Positions 8,372-15,987 of a DNA stretch of 20,555 nt are shown one piece after another. Each line of letters begins with the position of its first letter. The first letter of the stretch is position 1. The DNA comes from Firmicutes bacterium CAG:145 (lineage in GTDB: Bacteria > Bacillota > Clostridia > Peptostreptococcales > Anaerovoracaceae), in contig FR882593.1 in NCBI GenBank assembly GCA_000435715.1, forward strand, positions 107,076 to 127,630, written 5' to 3'. A program made the translations under genes and the position numbers. Below the pieces are notes generated by a model that had not been told where the DNA came from, did no database searches, and saw only the letters and a program-made list of their open reading frames with translations.

Positions 8372-9736
8372 ATGAAAGATCTTAAGATAGTTAACGGTAA
8401 GTTTCCCGATTTTGAAAACGAATCGTGGATAGAGGCGGACATACTCATTCACGACGGAAAGATAGAAAAGATAGGAACCGTGACAGAGGAGTGCGCGCAG
8501 GTCATAGACGCTTCCGGCAAGGTTGTTTCGCCGGGGTTCATCGACATACACGCCCACGAGGACGAGTTCAAGGGAAGCAGAGAGGACGATTTCTTTACGG
8601 CAGGCCGCGGCCTGTTGATGGGAGTCACCACCCAGATAGTGGGAAACTGCGGAGACATGTACAATTCCATGGAGACCCTTGCGAGCCGGATAGATAAGGA
8701 AGGCGCGCCGGTGAACTTCATGACTTTTATAGGCCAGAATTATCTGCGGGAGCAGGTAGGAGCCGATGACCGCTATAAGGCCAGCACCGGCGAGCAGCTG
8801 GAGAAAATGAAGAAACTCCTTAAAGATACGAAAAAGTATGCCCCTGTAGGCTTGTCCTGCGGCTTTGAGTACGCTCCGGGAGTAACTGCCGAAGAAACGA
8901 TAGAGCTGGCAAGAGTTCTGGACGACGAGGGGTATCTTATCTCCGTTCACTTCAGGGAGGACGGACCTAAGGCCATAGATTCCACCAGAGAGCTGGTGGA
9001 CATATCAAAGGCCACAGGCTATGGAATCGAGATGTCCCACATAGGCAGCTGCAGCGCGGTGGGCTATATGGAAGAAACTCTTAAAGTAATAGAAGAGGCC
9101 AAGCTGGCGGGAGTGGATATATCCACCGATTGCTACCCTTACAACGCTTTTTGCACAGGCATAGGCACCGCCGTGTTTGACGACGGCTGCTTTGAGCGAT
9201 GGGGCAAGTCCTACAGCGATATACTGGTGCTGGACGGACCTTATGTAAACCGGAGATGTGACAAGGAGCTGTTTGAAAAGCTGAGAAGAGAAGACCCGAA
9301 TCTTCACGTGGCGGTTTTCGCCATGAATCAGGAGGAAGTCGACAAGGCTCTCGCCACACCTTACGTAATGGTGGGAAGCGATTGCGGATTTGTCAACAGA
9401 CACGGCCACCCAAGAGGCGCCGGCGCTTTCCCTAAGGTCATAAGAGAATATGTAAGAGAAAAGAAGCTTCTCACTCTTATGGAAGCCCTCAAAAAGATGA
9501 CTGTACTGACGGCCGACAGAGTAAATCTGGTTCAAAAAGGCGAGATAAAAGAGGGTCAAGACGCCGACATAGTAATCTTTGACGAGAACACCATAGCCGA
9601 CGGAGCGACTTTTGAGAATCCGACTATGAAACCTGTCGGTATAGATTATGTGATAGTCGGCGGAAAGATAGCGGCTGATCACGGCGTCATAAAAGACGAC
9701 AGCTGCGGCAGATATATCAGGTATAAGAACCGCTGA
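8372..9736 (+). CDS. N-acyl-D-amino-acid deacylase (D-aminoacylase) family amidohydrolase
   Basis: A metal-dependent amidohydrolase of 454 residues, expected in the cytoplasm. D-aminoacylases cleave the acyl group from N-acyl-D-amino acids. Residues resembling the family metal site are visible: H60-x-H62 in GFIDIHAHED, Cys93 in VGNCG (a Cys ligand typical of D-aminoacylase), H193 in SVHFRED, H223 in MSHIGS and D337 in GSDCG. The HPRGAGAFPKVI segment is also typical of this subfamily. An N-terminal beta domain (residues 1-50) and its C-terminal completion (DADIVIFDENT, IDYVIVGGKI) are present. It is last in the peptide-uptake cluster, 19 bp after dppF, with a weak AAAGGA ribosome site. D-glutamate/D-aspartate deacylases, dihydroorotase-like and dipeptidase-like enzymes share the fold, so exact substrate is open. 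Confidence 0.85.
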   Translation: MKDLKIVNGKFPDFENESWIEADILIHDGKIEKIGTVTEECAQVIDASGKVVSPGFIDIHAHEDEFKGSREDDFFTAGRGLLMGVTTQIVGNCGDMYNSMETLASRIDKEGAPVNFMTFIGQNYLREQVGADDRYKASTGEQLEKMKKLLKDTKKYAPVGLSCGFEYAPGVTAEETIELARVLDDEGYLISVHFREDGPKAIDSTRELVDISKATGYGIEMSHIGSCSAVGYMEETLKVIEEAKLAGVDISTDCYPYNAFCTGIGTAVFDDGCFERWGKSYSDILVLDGPYVNRRCDKELFEKLRREDPNLHVAVFAMNQEEVDKALATPYVMVGSDCGFVNRHGHPRGAGAFPKVIREYVREKKLLTLMEALKKMTVLTADRVNLVQKGEIKEGQDADIVIFDENTIADGATFENPTMKPVGIDYVIVGGKIAADHGVIKDDSCGRYIRYKNR

Positions 9737-9788
9737 TGTCAGTATAAAAAGCAGAACAAATTCCAAAAGCTTTAGCTGCGGTTTAAAT

Positions 9789-9829
9789 GAAAAAGGTTTC
9801 CGCCGAATCATCGGCAGAGACCTTTTTTA
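9789..9829 (+). terminator. Bidirectional intrinsic terminator
   Basis: Arms AAAAAGGT...GCCGA and TCGGC...ACCTTTTTT pair around an ATCA loop, with a few internal mismatches. The stem has T-tract on the plus side and, because its left arm starts with an A-run, a T-tract on the minus side as well. It sits between the convergent peptide-uptake cluster and the PII/DUF1538 operon, so one structure can end both transcripts. Confidence 0.85.
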
Positions 9830-9835
9830 TATCTC

Positions 9836-10213
9836 TCAATTATCCTCAAACATACCTATTCCTGCGACCTCGCTGGCAGGTAGGGAGAATACTATGGTGC
9901 CGGCTTCAGTGTCCGGGCCGGCTTTTTCCAGTATGGAACGCATAATTTCAGCCTTCTCCGAGGTTTTCGCCACTATGAGAATAACCTCTTTTTCTTGCGC
10001 GATGGACACGTTGAAAAACTTTTCGTCCGTTTCGCCGTACAAATGCTTCCCGTGGAGGACGGTGCCTCCGTGGGCCCCTGCGGAGTTGGCGGCATTCATC
10101 ACCGCGTCGGTCTGCCCCTCGTTGGCGATGGCTACTATTAGTTCATATTTGTAATCAATCTTAGGGGTGTATTTTGCGCTTTGCTTCTCTTTTTCTCCGT
10201 TAAGATATTTCAC
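9836..10213 (-). CDS. PII-like signalling protein (second of two)
   Basis: A small cytoplasmic protein of 125 residues in the PII superfamily. After a charged N-terminal extension (residues 1-20), the ferredoxin-like pattern appears: strand YELIVAIANEG, helix DAVMNAANSAG, the GGTVLHG turn that begins the T-loop region, strand KEVILIVAK, helix EKAEIMRSILEKAG and strand TIVFSLPASEV. The classic uridylylated Tyr context of GlnB is absent, so it is PII-like rather than true GlnB. It starts with GTG at 10213, just after a GAGGAAAG, 9 bp beyond the previous gene. Its neighbours are another PII-like protein and a DUF1538 membrane protein; PII proteins commonly gate transporters in response to nucleotides, so a regulator role is likely. 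The effector is unknown. Confidence 0.82.
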   Translation of the reverse strand: MKYLNGEKEKQSAKYTPKIDYKYELIVAIANEGQTDAVMNAANSAGAHGGTVLHGKHLYGETDEKFFNVSIAQEKEVILIVAKTSEKAEIMRSILEKAGPDTEAGTIVFSLPASEVAGIGMFEDN

Positions 10214-10222
10214 GGTCTTTCC

Positions 10223-10507
10223 TCATCCGATGCTCTTTATTGGAACGGTGATGACCACGCCTCTTCCCGGTACGCCTATAAACATCTGCTGCTTTTGCTT
10301 CTGTATGAATTTTTTTGTTTTCTTCTCGTTGGCCACCGTCACCAGAACTCTTTTTTCGTTGCTTTCTATTCCGAGAATGTCCAACATTCCCCGTGAGGCG
10401 GTTCCCTCGCCCAGCAGAACGACGCTGAGAGGAAGCTCAAGCTCCCGGCATATGCCGGTAAGGGTGCTCATGCTTTCGGGCGAACATATTGAAATCACAT
10501 AATTCAT
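10223..10507 (-). CDS. PII-like protein (first of two), partner of DUF1538 protein
   Basis: A 94-residue protein with PII-like order: strand NYVISICSP, helix TLTGICRELELP, strand SVVLLGEGTA, strand KRVLVTVAN, helix TKKFIQKQKQQM and a final strand GVVITVPIKSIG. It is shorter and distinct in sequence from the PII-like protein encoded just after it. The start ATG at 10507 overlaps the TGA of the DUF1538 frame (ATGA, 10504-10507), with GGAGGAGG upstream, which is a hallmark of translational coupling. An upstream alternative start (10525) would add six residues but lacks a better ribosome site. I infer that it senses a small molecule and acts on the DUF1538 membrane protein. PII assignment rests on pattern only. 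Confidence 0.72.
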   Translation of the reverse strand: MNYVISICSPESMSTLTGICRELELPLSVVLLGEGTASRGMLDILGIESNEKRVLVTVANEKKTKKFIQKQKQQMFIGVPGRGVVITVPIKSIG

Positions 10508-12047
10508 ATCGTATCCTCCTCCCAAAGTTCTACTATATCGTAATCTCCGTAAACTGCCTCCGGCTGTTGCGAAACCTTTTCTTCTCTAATCCTATAGATA
10601 AAGCCTACGGCCTGAATGGAAATCAGCGGCATCATGGCTACCATGGCCACCACTCCGAACGCATCCTGAAGCACGTTTCCGCCCATGGCCATGCTGGCGC
10701 CTATGACAAGCTGGAGCATAAAGGTGGCGGTCATAGGTCCCGAGGCCACGCCGCCGGAGTCGAAGGCGATGGCCGTGTATATTTCAGGTACAAAGAAAGA
10801 CAGGATGATAGCGATGGCGTAGCCCGGTATCAGGAACCACAGAATAGGTATGCCTGTCATGACCCTGAGCATTGAGATACCCATGGCGATGGCGATGGCT
10901 ATAGACAAGCTGAGCTTTATCGCCTTGCCCGGAATGGCCCCCGCGCTGACCTCTTCTATCTGATTTTCTAACACTGCTACGGCAGGCTCGGTGGATATTA
11001 TGAACCAGCCAAGGAGCATGGAAAGAGGTATCATTATGATTCTGGTCCAGCCTGTGGCCATCTCCTCGCCCAGCACTGCGCCGAGGGACGAAAAGCCGAT
11101 GTTGACTCCCGTAAGGAACAGCACCAGACCGATATATGTGTATAAAAGGCCGAAGCAGATTCTTGCCAGCCCCAGCTTTGTCATCTTTAGAGAAAAGATC
11201 TGAAAGAGAAAGAAGATTGCGATTATAGGGAAGAGGGAAAGGGCTATCTCTCCCATAAATTTAGGAAGAGCAGCTACATATGCCTGCCCTATTTCTGCGG
11301 TTGTATCGAATGAAGACCGGCTGACCTCGGCGACGGCCTCGTTGTCCGAATAGAAGAAGTCCAGAATCAGGACGGCCAATATGGGTCCTATGGAGCAGAG
11401 GGACACCAGACCGAAGCTGTCTGCCTCCGCCTTCTTGTCGCTTCGTATGTTGGAAATACCCACTCCGAAGGCCAAAATGAAAGGCACCGTCATAGGACCG
11501 GTTGTAACTCCTCCCGAGTCGAAAGCTATGCTCAGGAAGTCGGCGTCTGTGAAAGACGCTAAGACGAAAAGGAGCGCATAAAAAACGATGAGCAGCCATC
11601 GGAGCTTTATACCCGTAAGGATTCTCACCATACATATGGTAAGGAAGAGCCCTACGCCTATGCCTACCGTTATGAGAAGAGCGCCGTTGCTTATGTGGGG
11701 CACCGTTTCCGCGAGGACCTGAAGATCGGGTTCTGCGACCGTTACGGCGAAGCCCAGAGCGAAGCTGAATATGAGAATCATGGACAGCTTTTTGCTCTTC
11801 GTAAGCGCAGTACCTATCTTGTTTCCGATAGGTATCATGGAAGCCTCGGCTCCCAGAGAAAAAATCCCATGCCGAACACGACCATGACGGTGCCGATTAG
11901 AAAGTTCAGCATCAGGTCTGTCTGAATGGGACTTATACTGAAGCACAGCAGAGTAACGATTAGGATAATCGGGAGTACCGAAACAGCCGATTCCTTCACC
12001 TTTTCTGCGACCGCAGTCCTGTTTCTTGATAAAATGTCTTTATCCAT
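10504..12047 (-). pseudogene. DUF1538 family integral membrane protein, frame interrupted at a T6 run
   Basis: The membrane protein of this operon, about 514 residues if one missing base is restored. Codons 1-63 lie in one frame (start ATG 12047, GAAAGGTGA upstream), ending MVVFGMGFF; the rest continues in the -1 frame as SLGAEASMIPIG and runs to 10504. The break is at a homopolymer of six T on the coding strand (11859-11864). The protein is very hydrophobic and has an internal duplication: AFDSGGVTTGPMT near residue 175 and AFDSGGVASGPMT near 428, and related TEP/AEP segments in both halves. DUF1538 proteins are uncharacterised membrane proteins often found with PII-like genes; transport is inferred. 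The frameshift may be a sequencing error, a true mutation, or slippage at the run. Confidence 0.8.
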
Positions 12048-12097
12048 ATGTTGTCGTGGTCACCTTTCTCTGCTTATTCATGTGAACAGACGGATAG

Positions 12098-12274
12098 TTA
12101 TATTTTGAGATTGCGGTGCCTTTTGTCGCCGGGCTTGACGGCGTCCTTGGGTATAAGCCATGTGTTGCCAAGCTTCATGGCGCCGGTTATGCGGCCCGCG
12201 TTGCAATATTGCAAGACACGGCGGTCAGAAATATGCCATTTTGAAGCAGTTTCCTTTGTGGTACTGTATTCCAT
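12098..12274 (-). CDS. Small helix-turn-helix DNA-binding protein (HTH_17/excisionase-like)
   Basis: A 58-residue frame with start ATG at 12274 and stop TAA at 12098. The sequence begins MEYSTTKETASKWHISDRRV, followed by LQYCNAGRITGA, KLGNTWLIPKDA and KPGDKR. This is the winged MerR/excisionase-like helix-turn-helix pattern: a helix that recognises DNA, a short turn and the W-x-IP strand. Such standalone proteins are common and mostly uncharacterised in Firmicutes. A near-consensus promoter lies upstream, and the DUF1538 gene starts 50 bp downstream in the same direction, so it may be the first gene of that operon and its local regulator. It has no visible partner motif for phage excision. 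Confidence 0.8.
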   Translation of the reverse strand: MEYSTTKETASKWHISDRRVLQYCNAGRITGAMKLGNTWLIPKDAVKPGDKRHRNLKI

Positions 12275-12305
12275 CGTTTGCGCCTCTCAAAAAATACTTT
12301 TTATA

Positions 12306-12334
12306 ATTATACTTCGGATGAACGAAGGATACAA
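12306..12334 (-). promoter_or_regulatory. Sigma-A-type promoter for the HTH/DUF1538/PII operon
   Basis: On the minus strand TTGTAT (12334-12329) and TATAAT (12311-12306) are separated by exactly 17 bp. The -10 box is perfect and the -35 box matches TTGACA at four positions. The start codon of the HTH gene lies 32 bp downstream of the -10 box. Confidence 0.65.
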
Positions 12335-12391
12335 CTGAAGAGAAAGAAAATTTACAGAAAATTTACCGGATAAAGAGCCTGAAGCTGAAAA

Positions 12392-12430
12392 CCCCACGAA
12401 GATTCAGATGTAACTCTGAAATCCCGTGGA
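12392..12430 (-). terminator. Probable terminator of the pterin synthase-like gene
   Basis: On the minus strand CCACGGGATTTCAGA pairs with TCTGAATCTTCGTGG around a short loop GTTACA, leaving one or two mismatches. GGTTTTC follows. The T-tract is short, so efficiency is uncertain, but it lies 65 bp after the gene's stop codon and before the next promoter. Confidence 0.55.
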
Positions 12431-12494
12431 GTCTTCGATGTTGACATATTTTAGACTGAGAAGCACAAAGCGCCGCCTGCTTTAAAGACAGGAT

Positions 12495-13058
12495 TTATTT
12501 TTTATATCCACATTTAGGGCATACGCCATTTTCGTTTAGAACAATGCCGCAAAGTGGGCAACGGTCGATTTTATTCTTAGTTTCGAATTCCGATGTAGCA
12601 GCGTTGACTCCGCTGGTGAAAGTGAGCTTAGCGATATTCAACTTGTCTTTCAACAGGTCGTAAACGATTTTAATCATACCTTCAACGGTCATGGTTTCCT
12701 TTGTAACAACCAGACGGCAGTCGGGATATGCTGTAGCAAGCTCTGTTTTGAAAGCTTCACCCTTCATCTTGTTCTGAGGCGCGCCGTTTTTAATATCCTG
12801 TTTTTCGTATACGTCTAAAATAGCCGGCAATAATGGGTCATCTTCTCTGAGAATCAAAGCGTGGTCAAAGTTTTTCAATACATCCCAAGCTGTTTTTTGT
12901 ATTTCATTGCAAGGGAAAACCATATTTACCCCCGGCTCAACTGAATCTTAAACTTCTATTGTCAGAACTCCCGTATGTCCGTGCAAGTACTGAGCTTCTC
13001 CTTTAAAGCCATAAAACCTGTGTGCATACTGTAAATCTAATGTAGTGATACTTCTCAT
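12495..13058 (-). pseudogene. 6-carboxytetrahydropterin synthase (QueD)-like gene with in-frame stop
   Basis: Read from ATG 13058 (GAGGAGG 8 bp upstream) to the stop at 12495, the frame encodes 187 codons and has one internal TAA at 12950-12948, codon 37. Residues 1-36 carry the family's zinc-binding histidines (H13, H26, H28 in YLHGH), and after the stop the protein continues without any shift: DSVEPGVN, then MVFPCNEIQKTAWDVLKNFDHALIL, with the usual FDH motif and TSGVNAATSEF. A four-Cys zinc ribbon ends it (CPLCG, CPKCG). QueD makes a queuosine/deazapurine precursor from dihydroneopterin triphosphate. GAA to TAA is the simplest change. The downstream Met at 12923 would give a 142-residue piece lacking the zinc histidines, so it is probably inactive. 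Confidence 0.78.
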
Positions 13059-13207
13059 TTTTTTCCTCCTCAAGTTTTTAAATATAAATATAATAAGATG
13101 ATTCCATTAATATGAGGAACAGACTTTTACAGAATTCCTCCTGTCATTTCGATGCAAGTCTCCGGGAAAAGTTATTTTGTATGCCAGATGTTCCGTTGAC
13201 ACAGATA

Positions 13208-13669
13208 TCAGTTCAAAAGATATATGCCAAAATTGAGATATCCCGCAAAGGCGACCCACAGTATATAAGGAATCAGAAGCAAAGCGGCCGCTTTCGATAT
13301 TTTTTTGAACTGAATGGTTGTGACGATGATGAGGATCCACATCGCTGACAGCCATATAAATGCCAGCAGATAAGCTTCCATGTTAAAGAAGATGATAGGC
13401 CAGACAAAGTTGAAAAACAGCTGTATTCCGTAAACTGTAAGAGCCGGGCCCCGGTTGTTTTCGTTTACAAGCACGAGGTACGAAGCTATACCCATGAGGA
13501 CATAGAGAATAGTCCACGCCACAGGAAACAGCCATGCCGGAGGGGAAAGAGGCGGTTTATTTATCCATTCAAAAACCTGGATGCCGTCTTTTGTGAGAAA
13601 GGCAGAGGCTCCGCCTACTGCAAGCGGGATGATTATGCAGATGATCAATTTTTTCCATTGTATTTTCAT
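13208..13669 (-). CDS. TspO/MBR family membrane protein
   Basis: An integral membrane protein of 153 residues with five hydrophobic segments, the normal length for TspO (tryptophan-rich sensory protein, related to the peripheral benzodiazepine receptor). Diagnostic motifs are PPLSPPAWLFPVAWTILYVLMG at residues 39-60, the FNFVWPIIFF segment at 86-95 and the C-terminal WVAFAGYLNFGIYLLN. Members bind porphyrins and have been linked to tetrapyrrole handling and stress. Here the gene is transcribed away from guaA and toward the pterin synthase-like gene, 150 bp before it. An AAAGGAG lies upstream of the ATG. No porphyrin genes are nearby, so its specific role here is unclear. Confidence 0.92.
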   Translation of the reverse strand: MKIQWKKLIICIIIPLAVGGASAFLTKDGIQVFEWINKPPLSPPAWLFPVAWTILYVLMGIASYLVLVNENNRGPALTVYGIQLFFNFVWPIIFFNMEAYLLAFIWLSAMWILIIVTTIQFKKISKAAALLLIPYILWVAFAGYLNFGIYLLN

Positions 13670-14148
13670 ATGGACTCCTTTCTGTTTACAAATAGAAGAT
13701 GAGGACAGCTTTCGCGTTGCGGCAAGGCCGGGTCTAATGTAGTTATTTTATGCTTAAAACTTATTATTATGTTTGGCAGAATAAAATAATTGAAGAGCGA
13801 TAAAAGATGATCGAAAAGCAGGAAACCGCCGGATGCGAAAGGCCCTTGAGGCAGATCACACCGTCTGCTGCAGTCTTAATATTTGCGCCGGCTGAAAAAA
13901 TAGTTTATAATTCTGATATGGGACAGGCTTCGGGGATTTCCTTTTATGCTTTTAAACGTCCGAACAAACCGTGATCCTATGAATAAAACCCTGAGAGGAT
14001 CAAAAGCCGGCGCAGCCTGCCGCCATGGTTTGGTTTGCCTGAGATGAGCGAGGCAGAGCCATCGGCTTAACTTTGCTTTAATATAATATGATTGCTTTGC
14101 CGCTTTCCGATCTGAATACAAGTGTAAAGCAGCAGAATGGAGAATAAT
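13670..14148. other. 479-bp divergent intergenic region with repeats before guaA
   Basis: No gene of good quality is seen. On the plus strand a TATAAT box at 13906-13911 has TTGCGC 17 bp upstream (13883-13888), a possible guaA promoter; a second TATAAT-like box is at 14082-14087. Inverted repeats are frequent: GCGCCGGCT (13885-13893) with AGCCGGCGC (14005-14013), 9 bp perfect; TGATCCT with AGGATCA around 13972-14001; GCAGA/TCTGC near 13855-13868; and GCCG-ATGG with CCAT-CGGC enclosing TGCCT/AGGCA near 14020-14066. A structured leader or small RNA is possible. It does not match riboswitch cores I know. Confidence 0.5.
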
Positions 14149-15687
14149 ATGAGAGAAACTATTTTAGTCTTGGACTTCGGCGGACAGTATAATCAACTGA
14201 TAGCAAGGCGTGTCAGAGAATGCGGTGTTTACTGCGAAGTACGGCCCTTTACTATGACGGCGGAGGAAATACGCCGAATGGCGCCTAAGGGTATCATCCT
14301 GACGGGCGGGCCTAACAGCGTATATGATATGACTTCGCCTCACGGTGATCCGGCGATATTCGACATGGGAATACCTGTACTGGGGATCTGTTACGGCGCT
14401 CAGCTGATGGCCTTTACCCTGGGCGGAAAAGTGGCCACCGCTCCTGTCAGCGAATACGGCAGGACTGAAGTGACGATTCTGAAAAAAACAGGGCTTCTTG
14501 CAGATATGGCAGACGAGACTGTCACATGGATGAGCCATACTGATTACATAGAGAAGATGCCGGATGGATTTGAAGCGACGGCTTGTACGCCGGTATGCCC
14601 TGTAGCTGCGATGGAGAACGAGGAGAGGAAACTTTACGGTCTTCAATTTCATCCTGAAGTAACACATTCTGAAGAAGGGATGAAAATGCTGTCCGCCTTT
14701 GTCTACAGGTCTTGCGGATGTTCGGGAGACTGGAAGATGAACAGCTTTGTAGAGGAGATGATCTCGGCAGTGCGTTCTAAGGTAGGAAGCGGAAGAGTCC
14801 TCTGCGCCCTCAGCGGAGGCGTCGATTCGTCGGTAGCGGCGGTACTCATGTCAAAAGCAGTAGGCAGGCAGCTGACCTGCGTATTTGTAGATCACGGACT
14901 TCTGAGAAAGGATGAGGGGGATCAGGTGGAGGCCGTATTCGGTCCGGCAGGATCTTATGATTTGAATTTTATCCGGGTCGACGCCCGGCAGAGATTTTAT
15001 GACAGACTGGCAGGCGTCACTGAACCGGAAGCAAAGAGGAAGATAATAGGCGAAGAGTTTATCCGGGTCTTTGAAGAGGAGGCGAAGAAGATAGGCGCCG
15101 TCGATTATCTCGTTCAGGGAACCATATACCCGGACGTCATAGAGAGCGGTCTTGGAAAATCAGCAGTCATCAAGTCTCACCACAATGTGGGAGGCCTTCC
15201 GGATCACGTCGATTTTAAAGAGATCATAGAACCTCTGAAGATGCTGTTTAAAGACGAGGTCCGAAAAGCTGGCCTGGAGCTGGGCATACCTGAATATCTC
15301 GTTTACCGTCAGCCGTTTCCCGGACCCGGCCTGGGCGTGAGGATAATAGGCGAGGTCACAGCCGAAAAGGTGAAAATGGTACAGGAGGCCGATGCTATAT
15401 TTCGGGAGGAAATAGCAAGGGCCGGTCTGGACAGGAGGATAGGCCAGTATTTTGCGGCGCTGACGGATATGAGGTCGGTAGGGGTGATGGGCGATTTCAG
15501 GACGTACGACTACGCCGTAGCCCTCCGGGCGGTCACCACCAGCGATTTTATGACGGCCGAACCCGCCAGACTCCCGTGGGAACTCCTCGAGAAAGTGACT
15601 ACGCGCATAGTAAACGAAGTCGAACATGTGAATCGTGTACTGTACGACTGCACGGGCAAGCCTCCGGCAACGATAGAGCTTGAATAA
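14149..15687 (+). CDS. guaA: GMP synthase (glutamine-hydrolysing)
   Basis: Converts XMP to GMP using glutamine and ATP in the last step of guanine nucleotide synthesis. The 512-residue protein has the class I amidotransferase domain first, with nucleophile Cys81 in GICYGAQ and H168/E170 in LQFHPEVTHSEEG. The PP-loop ATP pyrophosphatase signature SGGVDSS follows at 222-228, then the synthetase and dimerisation parts with PFPGPGLGVRIIGEVT and C-terminal KPPATIELE (usually KPPGTIEWE). The ATG at 14149 is chosen because GGAGA lies 6-9 bp upstream; the in-frame ATG at 14137 would start inside that ribosome site. The gene is monocistronic, between a leader region and a strong terminator. Confidence 0.97.
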   Translation: MRETILVLDFGGQYNQLIARRVRECGVYCEVRPFTMTAEEIRRMAPKGIILTGGPNSVYDMTSPHGDPAIFDMGIPVLGICYGAQLMAFTLGGKVATAPVSEYGRTEVTILKKTGLLADMADETVTWMSHTDYIEKMPDGFEATACTPVCPVAAMENEERKLYGLQFHPEVTHSEEGMKMLSAFVYRSCGCSGDWKMNSFVEEMISAVRSKVGSGRVLCALSGGVDSSVAAVLMSKAVGRQLTCVFVDHGLLRKDEGDQVEAVFGPAGSYDLNFIRVDARQRFYDRLAGVTEPEAKRKIIGEEFIRVFEEEAKKIGAVDYLVQGTIYPDVIESGLGKSAVIKSHHNVGGLPDHVDFKEIIEPLKMLFKDEVRKAGLELGIPEYLVYRQPFPGPGLGVRIIGEVTAEKVKMVQEADAIFREEIARAGLDRRIGQYFAALTDMRSVGVMGDFRTYDYAVALRAVTTSDFMTAEPARLPWELLEKVTTRIVNEVEHVNRVLYDCTGKPPATIELE

Positions 15688-15718
15688 CCCTCTGATCTCA
15701 GACCAAACAATTAAACAC

Positions 15719-15762
15719 AGATGGCTGAATCATAATCGCACTTACAATTCAGCCGTCTTTTT
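15719..15762 (+). terminator. Intrinsic terminator of guaA
   Basis: AGATGGCTGAAT (15719-15730) pairs with ATTCAGCCGTCT (15747-15758) over 12 bp with one G-T wobble and a 16-base loop. A T-tract follows directly. It ends 75 bp downstream of the guaA stop. Confidence 0.93.
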
Positions 15763-15788
15763 ATTAGTAAGTTAAAATAGTTATTCAA

Positions 15789-15837
15789 CGGCTATACCGC
15801 CGCTACTTGCTAACTTAGCGGCATTATGGCATAGCCG
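15789..15837. repeat. Nested double-hairpin element before the helicase gene
   Basis: Outer arms CGGCTAT (15789-15795) and ATAGCCG (15831-15837) enclose inner arms GCCGCTA (15799-15805) and TAGCGGC (15816-15822). Both pairs are perfect 7-mers. No T-tract follows, so it is not a standard terminator. It may be a small dispersed palindromic repeat, a protein binding site, or an RNA stem in the leader of the helicase/Nudix pair. The remaining stretch to 15987 has an AT-rich TATAAT at 15932-15937 with no clear -35 box. Confidence 0.55.
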
Positions 15838-15987
15838 GTGATTTCCTTATATGATAAGAACATCTTTTTCGGTTTCAGGGACAATTAAACCACAAATGTA
15901 AAAAGAAGTGGCTTGCAGAAGAAAAACATTATATAATTGAAAAGAATTGAACGCAGACATAATACCACACACAGCAAAGGACACAGC

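Noticed and set aside
9005..9811. Minus-strand frame of 268 codons over the D-aminoacylase gene
   Set aside because: It lies opposite an amidohydrolase with metal-site motifs and has no family features of its own.
12098..12274. Phage or integrative-element excisionase
   Set aside because: The fold is compatible, but no integrase, attachment repeats or phage genes are nearby.
12048..12338. Plus-strand 96-codon frame over the small HTH gene
   Set aside because: The minus-strand 58-codon frame has a clear helix-turn-helix pattern and promoter; the plus frame has neither ribosome site nor motif.
13900..13975. Purine (guanine/adenine) riboswitch before guaA, suggested by TATAAT and GATATGG-like strings
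   Set aside because: The P2/P3 stems and the core GTTTCTACC segment are missing; GATATGG is not flanked by pairing arms.
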